Assembly: GCA_902777275.1 (NCBI GenBank)
Contig: CACYTI010000008.1
Span: 1 to 64,000 of the forward strand
DNA: 64,000 nt
Direction: 5' to 3'
From: an uncultured Ruminococcus sp.
GTDB lineage: Bacteria; Bacillota; Clostridia; Oscillospirales; Acutalibacteraceae
Shown here one piece after another: positions 1 through 7,727 of the stretch. The notes below the pieces were generated by a model. It searched no databases, was not told the DNA's origin, and was given only the letters and a program-made list of their open reading frames with translations. A program made the translations under genes and the position numbers. Each line of letters begins with the position of its first letter. Within the stretch, counting starts at the first letter, position 1.

Positions 1-13
1 GAAGAAAAACCTT

Positions 14-99
14 ATGACGAAAGGCGGACAGCCTGAACTGTCCGCCTGCGCATAGGGCACCGCCTTAAACTGAAAACATCCTTTTCGGAATCAGCCTTA
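14..99 (+). repeat. dispersed hairpin repeat, copy 1
   Basis: This stretch is closely similar to 16370-16452. Both copies contain a perfect 9-bp hairpin (GGCGGACAG, loop CCTGAA, CTGTCCGCC; 23-46 here), then a conserved tail with AACATCCTTTTCGGAATCAG or close variants. The copy runs right up to the start codon of the TPM gene at 99, so it forms that gene's visible 5' flank. No separate ribosome binding site is seen inside it. Function unknown; a mobile palindromic repeat or a small structured RNA are both possible. Confidence 0.6.
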
Positions 100-1433
100 T
101 GATGAAAACTAAAATTTTCGGAAGCTCGGCTGCTCTGTTAGCTGCGGCTCTTATTGTCCTCTGCTCGGTGTTCTGCGCGGGAGCCGAGGAATCCTCCTCT
201 CCGTCCTCAACAGCCCCGGCAGACAAAAACGCCGAATATATAACATACACAAACCCCGAAACGAAATTCAACGTCCTGATTCGTGACGACTGCAATTTGT
301 TGACCGAGCAGCAGGAGAAATCGCTCACCGAGGACATGAAGCCTCTGACCGAGTTTGTGAACGCGGTCTGCTTTACAACCGACGCCTACAATGAGGAAGA
401 GCTTCAAAAATTCACCGAAAAAGCAGAGCCTCCGCTCAACTATGACGACGTTTTCGCCGCAATTTTCGACATGAAGAGCAATCAGATGTGGCAGTACAGG
501 GACGGCAAGGCTCTTAGCCTGATAACAAAGGACGAAAAAAGTCTGATTTTCGACGCTGCGGGCGGTTGGCAGGATAATCCCGACAAATACTCCGCTATAA
601 AAAGGATATTCGCTCAGGCTGAACAGGCGCTCTCGGGCGAGTCTACCGAGCTTGTCACCCAACAGGTGGACTATGTCAACCCCGAAACGGGCTACAGGGC
701 GGTGATCCGTGACGAGGACGATCTGCTCACCGACGAGGAAGAGCTGCTGCTTATCGGGGACATGAAGCCGATAACCGAATACGGCAACGCGGCTTTCTGG
801 TCTACAGGCGTTCACACCTCAAACGAAATTGATCAGGCAAGGCAGAAGCGCAAGGAGCTGTTCGGCTTTGACAGCGCTGTAGTTTTCGCTGTCAACATGA
901 ACAACCGCAAGCTCACCATTCAGTCTATCGGCAAAATAAACGAGTATGTCACCGACTCAAAGGCGCGCTCGATAACCGACAACGTAAAGAGCTACGCTTC
1001 CTCAAAGGACTATTACTCAGCCGCTAAAGAGGCGTTTTCGCAGATGTACAATGTGATTCGGGGCGAAAACATTCCCGAGCCGATGAAATACGCAAGCTAC
1101 GCCGTGCTTGCTCTCATCATAGGTCTTATCGCAGCTTTGGCGTTTGTGTTCTCAAAGCGGGCTAATCCGCTCACCGAGGACACCAAGCAGTTTGCCGAAG
1201 CCGAAAGCGCCGACTCCTTCTGCCGTGACGTCAAGGTCTCGGTCGTTTCAAAGGACACCGAGCCCGGCTTGGTTCCGTCGATTTTGATGTTCTTTTTAGA
1301 TGCCGTTATCAGCACCGTAGGCAGCGGCGGAGGAAGCTCCGGCGGCAGAAGCTCGGGCGGCAGCTCAGGCGGCTTTGGAGGAGGAAGCTCGGGCGGCGGA
1401 GGCTGCGGAAGCGGCGGAAGCGCCTCATTCTGA
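99..1433 (+). CDS. TPM-domain-type membrane protein with Gly/Ser-rich tail
   Basis: A 444-residue protein with a signal peptide (about 1-29), two tandem copies of a roughly 140-residue domain (about 48-185 and 186-325, each opening with a Y-x-NPET-x-(6)-IRD motif and a DLLT/NLLT turn), one membrane helix (about 332-352), and a tail from about 405 made almost only of Gly and Ser with a single Cys near the end. The duplicated domain resembles TPM (Psb32/YgcG) domains, which often precede a Gly-rich tail; the exact role is unknown. An ATG at 102 is an equally good start, and there is no clear Shine-Dalgarno. The radical SAM gene begins 12 bp downstream, so the two are probably co-translated and the tail is a candidate substrate (inference). 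Confidence 0.75.
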   Translation: MMKTKIFGSSAALLAAALIVLCSVFCAGAEESSSPSSTAPADKNAEYITYTNPETKFNVLIRDDCNLLTEQQEKSLTEDMKPLTEFVNAVCFTTDAYNEEELQKFTEKAEPPLNYDDVFAAIFDMKSNQMWQYRDGKALSLITKDEKSLIFDAAGGWQDNPDKYSAIKRIFAQAEQALSGESTELVTQQVDYVNPETGYRAVIRDEDDLLTDEEELLLIGDMKPITEYGNAAFWSTGVHTSNEIDQARQKRKELFGFDSAVVFAVNMNNRKLTIQSIGKINEYVTDSKARSITDNVKSYASSKDYYSAAKEAFSQMYNVIRGENIPEPMKYASYAVLALIIGLIAALAFVFSKRANPLTEDTKQFAEAESADSFCRDVKVSVVSKDTEPGLVPSILMFFLDAVISTVGSGGGSSGGRSSGGSSGGFGGGSSGGGGCGSGGSASF

Positions 1434-1445
1434 CAGTATCAAGCT

Positions 1446-2453
1446 ATGGATATCAACACAAAGCGCGAATTTATTTTGCAATGGCACATAACCCACCGCT
1501 GCAATCTCAGGTGCCGCCATTGCTACCAAAACGACTACGCCGCGTTCACTTCCCGTCAGGAGATGGAAAGCGTCCTTGAACAATTTGACGAGCTTCTTTC
1601 CGCCTGCGGCTTTCGCGGTCATATAAACATAACGGGCGGCGAGCCAATGCTTCACCCGGAGCTGTTTTGGCTGTTGCAGCAGGCAAAGCGCCGCTCGATT
1701 TCAACCGCCGTGCTCACAAACGGAACACTCATAGGGCTGCGCGAGGCGCGTATGCTAAAGGCGTCGGGCGTAAGCTATGTTCAGGTCAGCCTTGACGGAA
1801 CGCGGAAAACGCACGACATGATACGCGGCGAGGGCAGCTTTGAGCAGGCGGCTGAGGGAATAATCGCCCTGCGGTCACAGGGAATTTTCACGAGCGTTTC
1901 CTTTACGGCGCAAAAAAACAACCTCCGCCAGCTGAAAAAGCTTGCCGAGGTCTGCAATCAATTGGGAGCGGATATGCTGTGGTTTGACCGCGTGATAATA
2001 CCCGCCGAAGAAGATATTCACGGGCTTGCGCTGAGCGCCGCAGAATACAAACGGCTGTGCAAAACTGCGGCGCGGCTTAGCAAAAACGGGATAGTCACCT
2101 GCGGCAGGGCGCTGCAGTTTATTCCCTGCCGCGAAAAACACATCTACAAGTGCACGGCGGGAGACTCACTTCTTGCGCTGCTTGCCGACGGCACGGTAAT
2201 GCCCTGCCGAAGGCTTCCGCTTATCGCGGGCAATATAAAAGACGAAAGCCTGCTGAACATTTACCGCAAAAGCCCCGTCCTGCAAAGGCTGAGAGCGCTT
2301 GAAATCCCCGACGGCTGCAAAGCCTGCAAGTATAAAGAAATGTGCCGGGGCGGTTCAAAATGCGCTGCCTACGCCAAAACGGGCAGGTATGACACAGCAG
2401 ACCCGGACTGCCCGAGCGTGACGCTCGACCCGGTCCGCGCTCCTGACCGTTGA
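1446..2453 (+). CDS. radical SAM/SPASM domain protein
   Basis: A 335-residue radical S-adenosylmethionine enzyme. The iron-sulfur motif CNLRCRHC is at residues 19-26, followed by the SAM-binding NITGGEP motif and VSLDG. The C-terminal region carries further cysteines (TVMPCRRLP, then CKACKYKEMC and SKC), typical of a SPASM domain binding auxiliary Fe-S clusters. Such enzymes commonly modify ribosomally made peptides or protein tails, or act as sulfatase-type maturases. No sulfatase or cluster gene is adjacent; the only partner is the TPM/Gly-tail protein 12 bp upstream. Shine-Dalgarno is poor, suggesting translational coupling. The precise reaction cannot be told from sequence. Confidence 0.88.
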   Translation: MDINTKREFILQWHITHRCNLRCRHCYQNDYAAFTSRQEMESVLEQFDELLSACGFRGHINITGGEPMLHPELFWLLQQAKRRSISTAVLTNGTLIGLREARMLKASGVSYVQVSLDGTRKTHDMIRGEGSFEQAAEGIIALRSQGIFTSVSFTAQKNNLRQLKKLAEVCNQLGADMLWFDRVIIPAEEDIHGLALSAAEYKRLCKTAARLSKNGIVTCGRALQFIPCREKHIYKCTAGDSLLALLADGTVMPCRRLPLIAGNIKDESLLNIYRKSPVLQRLRALEIPDGCKACKYKEMCRGGSKCAAYAKTGRYDTADPDCPSVTLDPVRAPDR

Positions 2454-2512
2454 TTTTCGCAAAGGTTTGCTCACGCGTTTATGTTGATTAAACTGTGCAT
2501 TTCCTTGTGATT

Positions 2513-2629
2513 GTAGGGGCGAACCCGTGTGTTCGCCCTTGCACCGACGTTTGTTTCCCGTCTGCCCGTTGCCATGGACATAAACGTTTGATTCAACGCC
2601 CTTGGGCGCACACGCGGGTGCGCCCCTAC
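2513..2629 (+). repeat. 117-bp inverted-end repeat element, copy 1
   Basis: Flanked by 26-bp imperfect terminal inverted repeats starting GTAGGGGCG and ending CGCCCCTAC. Each end is itself a hairpin (GGGCGAAC / GTTCGCCC on the left, GGGCGCAC / GTGCGCCC on the right). The core contains GCACCGACGTTTGTTTCCCG and a TTCAACGCCC motif. Near-identical copies lie at 28382-28499 (opposite orientation) and 54629-54745. No open frame of its own is convincing; it looks like a miniature inverted-repeat element or a REP-type palindrome pair. Confidence 0.8.
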
Positions 2630-2676
2630 GATTATACCGTTAACGCCATAATTTCAAATTTTCAATTGCCCACTAA

Positions 2677-2765
2677 AACTGTCCACTATCAACTGTCCAC
2701 TGTCCACTATCAACTGCCCACTGCCTAATTGTCCATTGTCAAATGTCAATTGTCAACTGTCCATT
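2677..2765. repeat. degenerate tandem GTCCACT tract
   Basis: About nine consecutive degenerate copies of a 9-10-nt unit of the form TGTCCACTAT/TGTCAACTG. A shorter version is at 28793-28829, and a related GTGGAGT tract on the same strand at 28260-28284. It fills the gap between the inverted-end element and the 3' end of the deaminase gene. No coding sequence is seen. Confidence 0.6.
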
Positions 2766-5230
2766 GTGCTCTGTTCTTCCCAAACCTTTTGCACAGCCCT
2801 TACTATCTTGTCCGCCGCTTCCGCGCCGTCAAACACGCTCACGTAGCCCTGCAGAGCCTGCGCCTTGACATTGAGCACGCGCGCGCGGCGGTAGACGAAC
2901 ACCCATGCCTTTCTCTTGCCGTTCTTCGCCTCCTGAATCGTGTTCGCTCCTGCCGAGTTGCCGTCAAGCGCCAACACAACCGACGGTCTGCGTTTGAATA
3001 TCTCATAGGCGAAGCTCTTGTACAAGCCCATGCGGGTCGGCTCTATCGAAACTCTCACACCTGCCCCGCTGCGCTTAATGCGCCTTGCCTCCGTCGAGGT
3101 TATTACGGTCGGGACGATAGCATACACCTCAAACCGCCCCTTGACCATTTCGACAAGCTCTCGCTCATAACCCGTCAGTCGGTTGCCTATAACAAAGCAA
3201 ACCATGTCGGGGTTCAGACGGGAGGTCAGCTCGCGCAAAAGCTCAACAAGCGGCTCCTTTACGCGCGTGTCGTGGCGGCTGCTGTTGAAGCTTCCGCCGA
3301 GCAGGATAACAGGCACCTTGTCCGACGGGATATCGCGGATTTGGGCTTGAAGGCACGCCGCGCTGTCAAGCTTTCGGGTAGAGCTTGCGGCAGAGCTTTC
3401 AGGTGAAGCAGAATGGTCGATTTGCTCCTGCAAATATTCTTTTATAGAATTTTCGCCTATCAGACGGCTAAAGGTCTCGGATTTTTCGGCAAATGTTTTA
3501 AGAGCCGCGCTCAGCACCCTGTCCTCGGCTTTTCGCATGGCGGTCATATCGTCGTAGCTCAGGTCAAGCAGCCGCTCAAGCGCGAGCTGCTCGTCTATGG
3601 AGTCGGTGCCGTAAATCGCGCCGCCGTCGGTTCCCTGAACGCAGGCGACACCACCGCGAATATACTGCCGCAGCGGGTGATTGCCCAAGCCGTTCAGATT
3701 GTTCAGCCGCACGTTTGAGGTGAGCTGAAACTCAAGCACCGCGCCGCTCTCGCGCAGCTCCTTTATAAGCTGCTTTCCTTTATTTGAATTCAAATTTGCC
3801 GTATACAGCCCGTGACCTATCCGCATAGGCGGCATAGGCTGTCCCTCGGCAAGCGACTCCCTTACGCACGCGAGGCTGTTCGCGACATTATCCCGCAGGC
3901 TGTCGTTTTCGCCCGCATGGATACGTATAACAAAGCCCTCGTTTTTCCGCGCGATATCGGCAAGCCCACGAATCACCGGGCGCAGCTCGCGGATATCGTT
4001 GATCTCCTCGCCGATGATATCGCTGCCCGCAACATAAGGGTCGGCGGCGACCGCCCTTATAACTCCAAGCTGCTTCTGAACGTCCTCCTTAACCATAGCC
4101 TTCTCGCGCACGATAGTCAGCGGTATGCGGCGGATAGCGGCAAGGAACCGCAAGGTTACGCCCGTTTCGCGCGTCACGGCGGGCATAACGGCGTGAACCT
4201 GAGCGAGCATATGCGCCGCGCCCTCTGGCTTTACGAGCGTTGTGTCGGAGATCTCAGCGTACATCACTCCGCATTTTTTCAGGCTTCGCGCTATCCAAAG
4301 CAGCTTGTTCTGAAACAGCGTAAGGTTTTTATAATCGGGGTTTCGGCTGTCGAGAAGCATTTGCCCAACCGCGTCCGCGACGTCCTTATCGGGAATCTCG
4401 CCGAAGCGTTCAAGAGGTATACGCGTGCCGCCCGGTTTGCCCTTTGTAAAGACGTAGCGGTACAGATAGACCTTTTCAAGATTTGTGAAAACCGCCTGAC
4501 CGTCCTTCAAAATAGTGAGCGACGCGCGGATTTTCGGCAGATTATAAGCGGCATTTTCAAGGTTGTTCAAAATAAAATCGGCAAAATTTATGTAGGTGTT
4601 GTCGTCGATTTTCCGCGTCAGATACTTCCCTTTCAGAGGCGAACCCTCAAACTGCCTCGCGACATTCTCCCTGTGGCGCGCAAGCATTTCGCGCTGAGAA
4701 TCGGTGCAGCGAAGGGCTAACTTTTTGATGTAATAAAGCGGATAGCGTATCTGATGAAAAATGCCCAGAGCGATAAGCAGATCGGCGTCGAGATTCGCGT
4801 TCATGTGGGTGTGCAGATCGGTGCGGAACTTGTATTCGCGCCTGATATAAGTTTTCACAAGCGTCTTTTTAACGTCGAGCCGATAGTCCTTCGTCTGGCT
4901 CATAAGGGTTTTTGAGATGGCGGGGATATACGCCTTGCGCTCGATTTCTCCGCCGGGATAAATATTGGCAACCTTTGTATCGGCAAGGCGGAGCACATAC
5001 ACCTCGCGGTTGCGCTCGTCCACATAGCAGGGCACCTCTCCGCGGATAACCTTTAAGCCGTCATCACCAAAGCTCAAAGGCAAAGCGCAGAGCCGCGCAA
5101 GATTCGTTATCAAATTTCCCTTAGCGTGATTAGGCGTGCGGAGCACATAAGACAAGCCGCCGTCCGTCATATCAAGCTCTACGATTATGTCCTTTTCCTT
5201 GTCAAGATAAAACCTGCCGAAAAACGCCAT
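2753..5230 (-). CDS. adenosine deaminase-like amidohydrolase fused to SLOG-like domain
   Basis: An 825-residue protein; start chosen at the ATG preceded by GGGGAGG, 8 nt upstream. Residues 1-130 are a unique N-terminal region. Residues about 135-590 form an adenosine-deaminase-type barrel: metal ligands HTH (140-142), HAGE (438-441), GHG (472-474) and GTDGG (533-537), with a TSNVRL substrate-loop motif at 504-509. In canonical enzymes the last motif is TDDP; here the second Asp is Gly. After a Ser-rich linker (about 605-625), residues 638-815 form a Rossmann-like domain with LLGGSFNSS (643-651) and LDGNSAGANTIQEA (755-768), resembling SLOG/LOG/DprA-type nucleotide-binding folds. Cytosolic, no signal. 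It stands alone, divergent from trmO. A role in nucleotide surveillance or defence is inference. Confidence 0.7.
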   Translation of the reverse strand: MAFFGRFYLDKEKDIIVELDMTDGGLSYVLRTPNHAKGNLITNLARLCALPLSFGDDGLKVIRGEVPCYVDERNREVYVLRLADTKVANIYPGGEIERKAYIPAISKTLMSQTKDYRLDVKKTLVKTYIRREYKFRTDLHTHMNANLDADLLIALGIFHQIRYPLYYIKKLALRCTDSQREMLARHRENVARQFEGSPLKGKYLTRKIDDNTYINFADFILNNLENAAYNLPKIRASLTILKDGQAVFTNLEKVYLYRYVFTKGKPGGTRIPLERFGEIPDKDVADAVGQMLLDSRNPDYKNLTLFQNKLLWIARSLKKCGVMYAEISDTTLVKPEGAAHMLAQVHAVMPAVTRETGVTLRFLAAIRRIPLTIVREKAMVKEDVQKQLGVIRAVAADPYVAGSDIIGEEINDIRELRPVIRGLADIARKNEGFVIRIHAGENDSLRDNVANSLACVRESLAEGQPMPPMRIGHGLYTANLNSNKGKQLIKELRESGAVLEFQLTSNVRLNNLNGLGNHPLRQYIRGGVACVQGTDGGAIYGTDSIDEQLALERLLDLSYDDMTAMRKAEDRVLSAALKTFAEKSETFSRLIGENSIKEYLQEQIDHSASPESSAASSTRKLDSAACLQAQIRDIPSDKVPVILLGGSFNSSRHDTRVKEPLVELLRELTSRLNPDMVCFVIGNRLTGYERELVEMVKGRFEVYAIVPTVITSTEARRIKRSGAGVRVSIEPTRMGLYKSFAYEIFKRRPSVVLALDGNSAGANTIQEAKNGKRKAWVFVYRRARVLNVKAQALQGYVSVFDGAEAADKIVRAVQKVWEEQSTMDS

Positions 5231-5354
5231 ACCATTATCCTCCCCTGTTTTGAATTTATGATTTAATGATATCAAATTATTTAACGTATGTCTACAAAAA
5301 ACTTTTATTTTTCATATTTAGAATAATAACAATTCAACTCCAACGGTGATAAAC

Positions 5355-6044
5355 ATGAACTGCAAACCAATCGCGCACATTTACAATGACTTCCCGACAA
5401 AATTCGGTCTTCCGCGCCAAAGCGGAATGGCTGAGCACCTTATCTCAAAAATAATCATGGAAAAGGAATATCAGAACCCCGAGGCGTTCAGAGGAATCGG
5501 GGAATTTGAATTCCTTTGGCTGCTCTGGGAATTTGAGCCAATGGGAAAGCGGACGTGGTCGCCCACCGTAAGACCGCCAAAGCTCGGCGGCAACAAGCGC
5601 ATGGGAGTTTTCGCGACGCGCTCGCCGAACCGACCCAACCCGATAGGGCTGACGCGCGTAAGGCTGCTCGGCGTTGAACAGACCGAAAGCGACGGCACAG
5701 TGCTGACTGTTTCGGGAGCGGATTTAATGAGCGGCACGGCGATTTTGGACATCAAGCCCTATCTGCCGTTTGCCGACAGCGCGCCCAAAGCGGCAGCGGG
5801 AGACTACGGACCCGACCGTCAAACCAAGCTTGCGGTGGAGATTCCCGAAGAGATACAAGCTCTTTTCAGCGAAAAGCAGCTTGACGCGCTTCGCGAGGTG
5901 CTTGAATACGACCCGCGCCCGGGCTATCAGAACGACCCCGAGCGGATCTACGGCTTTGCCTACGGAGGATATAACATAAAATTCAGAATATCGGACGACG
6001 TTGTAACGGTAACGGAAGCCGTTCCGCTTGAAGCTTCCGAATAA
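5355..6044 (+). CDS. trmO: tRNA (N6-threonylcarbamoyladenosine(37)-N6)-methyltransferase TrmO
   Basis: A 229-residue TsaA/TrmO-family protein, which methylates t6A37 in tRNA using SAM. Characteristic stretches are FPTKFGLPRQSG near the N-terminus, FEFLWLLWEF, and the family signature RSPNRPNPIGLTRV, followed by GADLMSGTAILDIKPYLPFAD. The start is taken as ATG 5355 after ACGGTGAT; an in-frame GTG at 5346 is possible. It is divergent from the deaminase-SLOG gene with about 120 bp between. The C-terminal extension with YGGYNIKFR is usual in the Firmicute form. Confidence 0.92.
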   Translation: MNCKPIAHIYNDFPTKFGLPRQSGMAEHLISKIIMEKEYQNPEAFRGIGEFEFLWLLWEFEPMGKRTWSPTVRPPKLGGNKRMGVFATRSPNRPNPIGLTRVRLLGVEQTESDGTVLTVSGADLMSGTAILDIKPYLPFADSAPKAAAGDYGPDRQTKLAVEIPEEIQALFSEKQLDALREVLEYDPRPGYQNDPERIYGFAYGGYNIKFRISDDVVTVTEAVPLEASE

Positions 6045-6106
6045 AATTATGTAACACTTCTCCCCTTTCGCAATAGAATGTAGTGTAAACGAAAGGAGGG
6101 AAATCA

Positions 6107-6244
6107 ATGAATTTCTTCGGTAACAACAACTGCGGCTGTATCATTCTGATTCTTCTTATTCTGTGCTGCTGCGGCAACAATGGCTGCGGCAACAACGGAG
6201 GCTGCGGCAACGGCTGCGGCTGCAACGACGGCTGCGGCTGCTAA
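6107..6244 (+). CDS. 45-residue high-cysteine glycine-rich peptide
   Basis: A small gene with a strong ribosome site (AAAGGAGGG, 7 nt before ATG). The 45-residue product has a short polar start (MNFFGNNNCGC), a hydrophobic core IILILLIL, then a tail of Cys-Gly-Asn units. In total 11 of 45 residues are Cys and 11 are Gly. Similar peptides in Ruminococcus-type genomes are named chorion-class high-cysteine proteins; their function is not known. The hydrophobic stretch could anchor it in the membrane. It follows trmO by 62 bp and ends ahead of a hairpin terminator. Metal binding or cross-linked coat material are guesses only. Confidence 0.8.
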   Translation: MNFFGNNNCGCIILILLILCCCGNNGCGNNGGCGNGCGCNDGCGC

Positions 6245-6294
6245 GCAACGTGACGTTGCATCCAGTGCGCCTATTAAAAAGATGATATAAAAAA

Positions 6295-6347
6295 ACAGCC
6301 TTCCTTCAACGGCGCAGTCTGACGCGTGTGTTGGAGGAAGGTTTTTC
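6295..6347. terminator. bidirectional hairpin terminator, CCTTCC family copy 1
   Basis: The stem CCTTCCTTCAAC...GTTGGAGGAAGG is followed by TTTTT on the plus strand and preceded by a run of seven A, so it would also terminate minus-strand transcripts. It lies downstream of the high-cysteine peptide gene. The same stem, with the same upstream GATGATA(T/C)AAA word, recurs at 7589-7640 and 20370-20413. The rest of the gap to 6635 holds only the promoter described next. Confidence 0.7.
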
Positions 6348-6551
6348 ATGTTGTTCAGAAGCGTGGATTGCCCTCCCGTGGCAACGGACGCGGACTGATT
6401 AGCGGCTCCACTCTCTATGCAAAATACACCCGAAAAATTCCTCGATTGCACGGGAATGTTTTGTTCAAAAACAAGTGTATGTTTTTTTGTTGAAAGCATA
6501 CAATTCTTTCAACTGTTTTTCTACGCGTCAATTTACTGTTTATGCTTGCTT

Positions 6552-6580
6552 TTGGACAAGAAAAAATGATATTATAGTAT
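6552..6580 (+). promoter_or_regulatory. promoter of the S1-type protease remnant
   Basis: TTGGAC (6552-6557), a 17-bp spacer and TAGTAT (6575-6580), about 50 bp before the gene start, in AT-rich DNA. Confidence 0.4.
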
Positions 6581-6635
6581 TGTAAGATTATACACTAAAG
6601 ATAAATTTCATTTTTGAGATAGGAGAGTGCTTGTA

Positions 6636-7454
6636 ATGAAAACGATAACAAAAATTATTTGTACATCAATTATGCTGCTTCTTATACTTGCATTTTGCAT
6701 TATCAATATAGCAGCCGCGACTGAAAAAAAGATAACAAAAAACCGAAATGAGGTTGAGTGGCAGTCTGTAAAGGAAAATACCGAAATGTTAAATTATTTC
6801 TTTAAGCTGAATCCGGATAGTGATTATGACGGAAAGTATTTTCCCAACTGGTACGGCGGCTCGTTGATTGACAGCGACGGCAAGCTGATTGTTATGCTGA
6901 CAGACAACAGCGGAAAAGAAATTGTTAACTCATTCGTCAGCGGCGCTGAATTTTTAGATTGTCAATACTCATACTGCGATTTGGTTAACACAATCAATTT
7001 AATAAACAAAAAGATTGCTTCGTTAGATGAAAACGACGCCCATAAAAATACTTATATTGAAATGTCATTAATAGATGATAAAAATATTATAGAAGTTATA
7101 CTCAGTGATACAGACAGCGACGCAATAGAATGGTTTAAGACAAATATATGCAGCGAACCTTATTTAAGATTCAAGCTATTACATGGTCAACCTGCAGATG
7201 ATATGTTTTATTCAGGTAACAAAGCTAAAATTAATGCTATTTATGAAGCGTCAACTGCGTTTAGAGTGAAGAGATATACTAATGACGGTTGGAAATATGG
7301 TTTTATAACTTGTGCTCACGGAAACGACATAAATTATAGTGTGTGTGATGAATATAATCTTGTTGGCAGGATAAAACTAAGAGAATTATATGGTGCTGTT
7401 GATGCGGCATATGTACAAATGTCAAGTAGCTCGGACTACTCAAATGTAATATAA
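6636..7454 (+). pseudogene. truncated secreted S1-family (chymotrypsin-like) protease
   Basis: The reading frame gives 272 residues with a clear signal peptide (MKTITKIICTSIMLLLILAF...). The C-terminal part has GFITCAHGN, resembling the catalytic-His motif, then VDAAYVQMSSSSD, resembling the Asp region of alpha-lytic/streptogrisin-type proteases. It stops at TAA 7452 before any GDSG serine motif. The frame continues past the stop with plausible protein (GSPYTLNNTEYYYGVFTC), so the gene looks cut by a nonsense mutation and further decay. Start is ATG 6636, ten bases after AGGAG. Base composition is much more AT-rich than the neighbours, suggesting transfer. It could instead be an intact secreted protein of unknown role. 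Confidence 0.55.
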
Positions 7455-7588
7455 GGATCTCCTTACACTTTAAATAATACTGAATATTATTATGGAGTGT
7501 TTACATGCGCAGCAAAAGTTATTAATTGTTTTCACTTATTGCGATATTAATTTAGGTTTATGCAATTTAAAAAGATGATATAAAATTA

Positions 7589-7640
7589 ACCTTCCTTCAA
7601 CGCCGCATTCAAACGCGGGTGTTGAAGGAAGGTTTTTTAT
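7589..7640. terminator. bidirectional hairpin terminator, CCTTCC family copy 2
   Basis: A perfect 12-bp stem, CCTTCCTTCAAC (7590-7601) with GTTGAAGGAAGG (7621-7632), followed by TTTTTT. It sits between convergent genes (protease remnant and ATP-grasp gene). Confidence 0.75.
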
Positions 7641-7727
7641 GAATATATGTTGCGCGGAACAAAATTCCGCTTTTTTTCGTTTTTGATATTTTTGTATTTT
7701 ATTGTTTTTTACTCCTTATAATACGAG

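Noticed and set aside
2495-2728. 77-codon open frame through the inverted-end element
   Set aside because: It consists of the repeat element and the GTCCACT tract read as protein, and the frame is not kept in the other two element copies.
3812-4720. 302-codon open frame on the plus strand
   Set aside because: It lies fully opposite the deaminase-SLOG gene, whose motifs are clear; the plus frame is Arg/His-rich with no recognisable domain.
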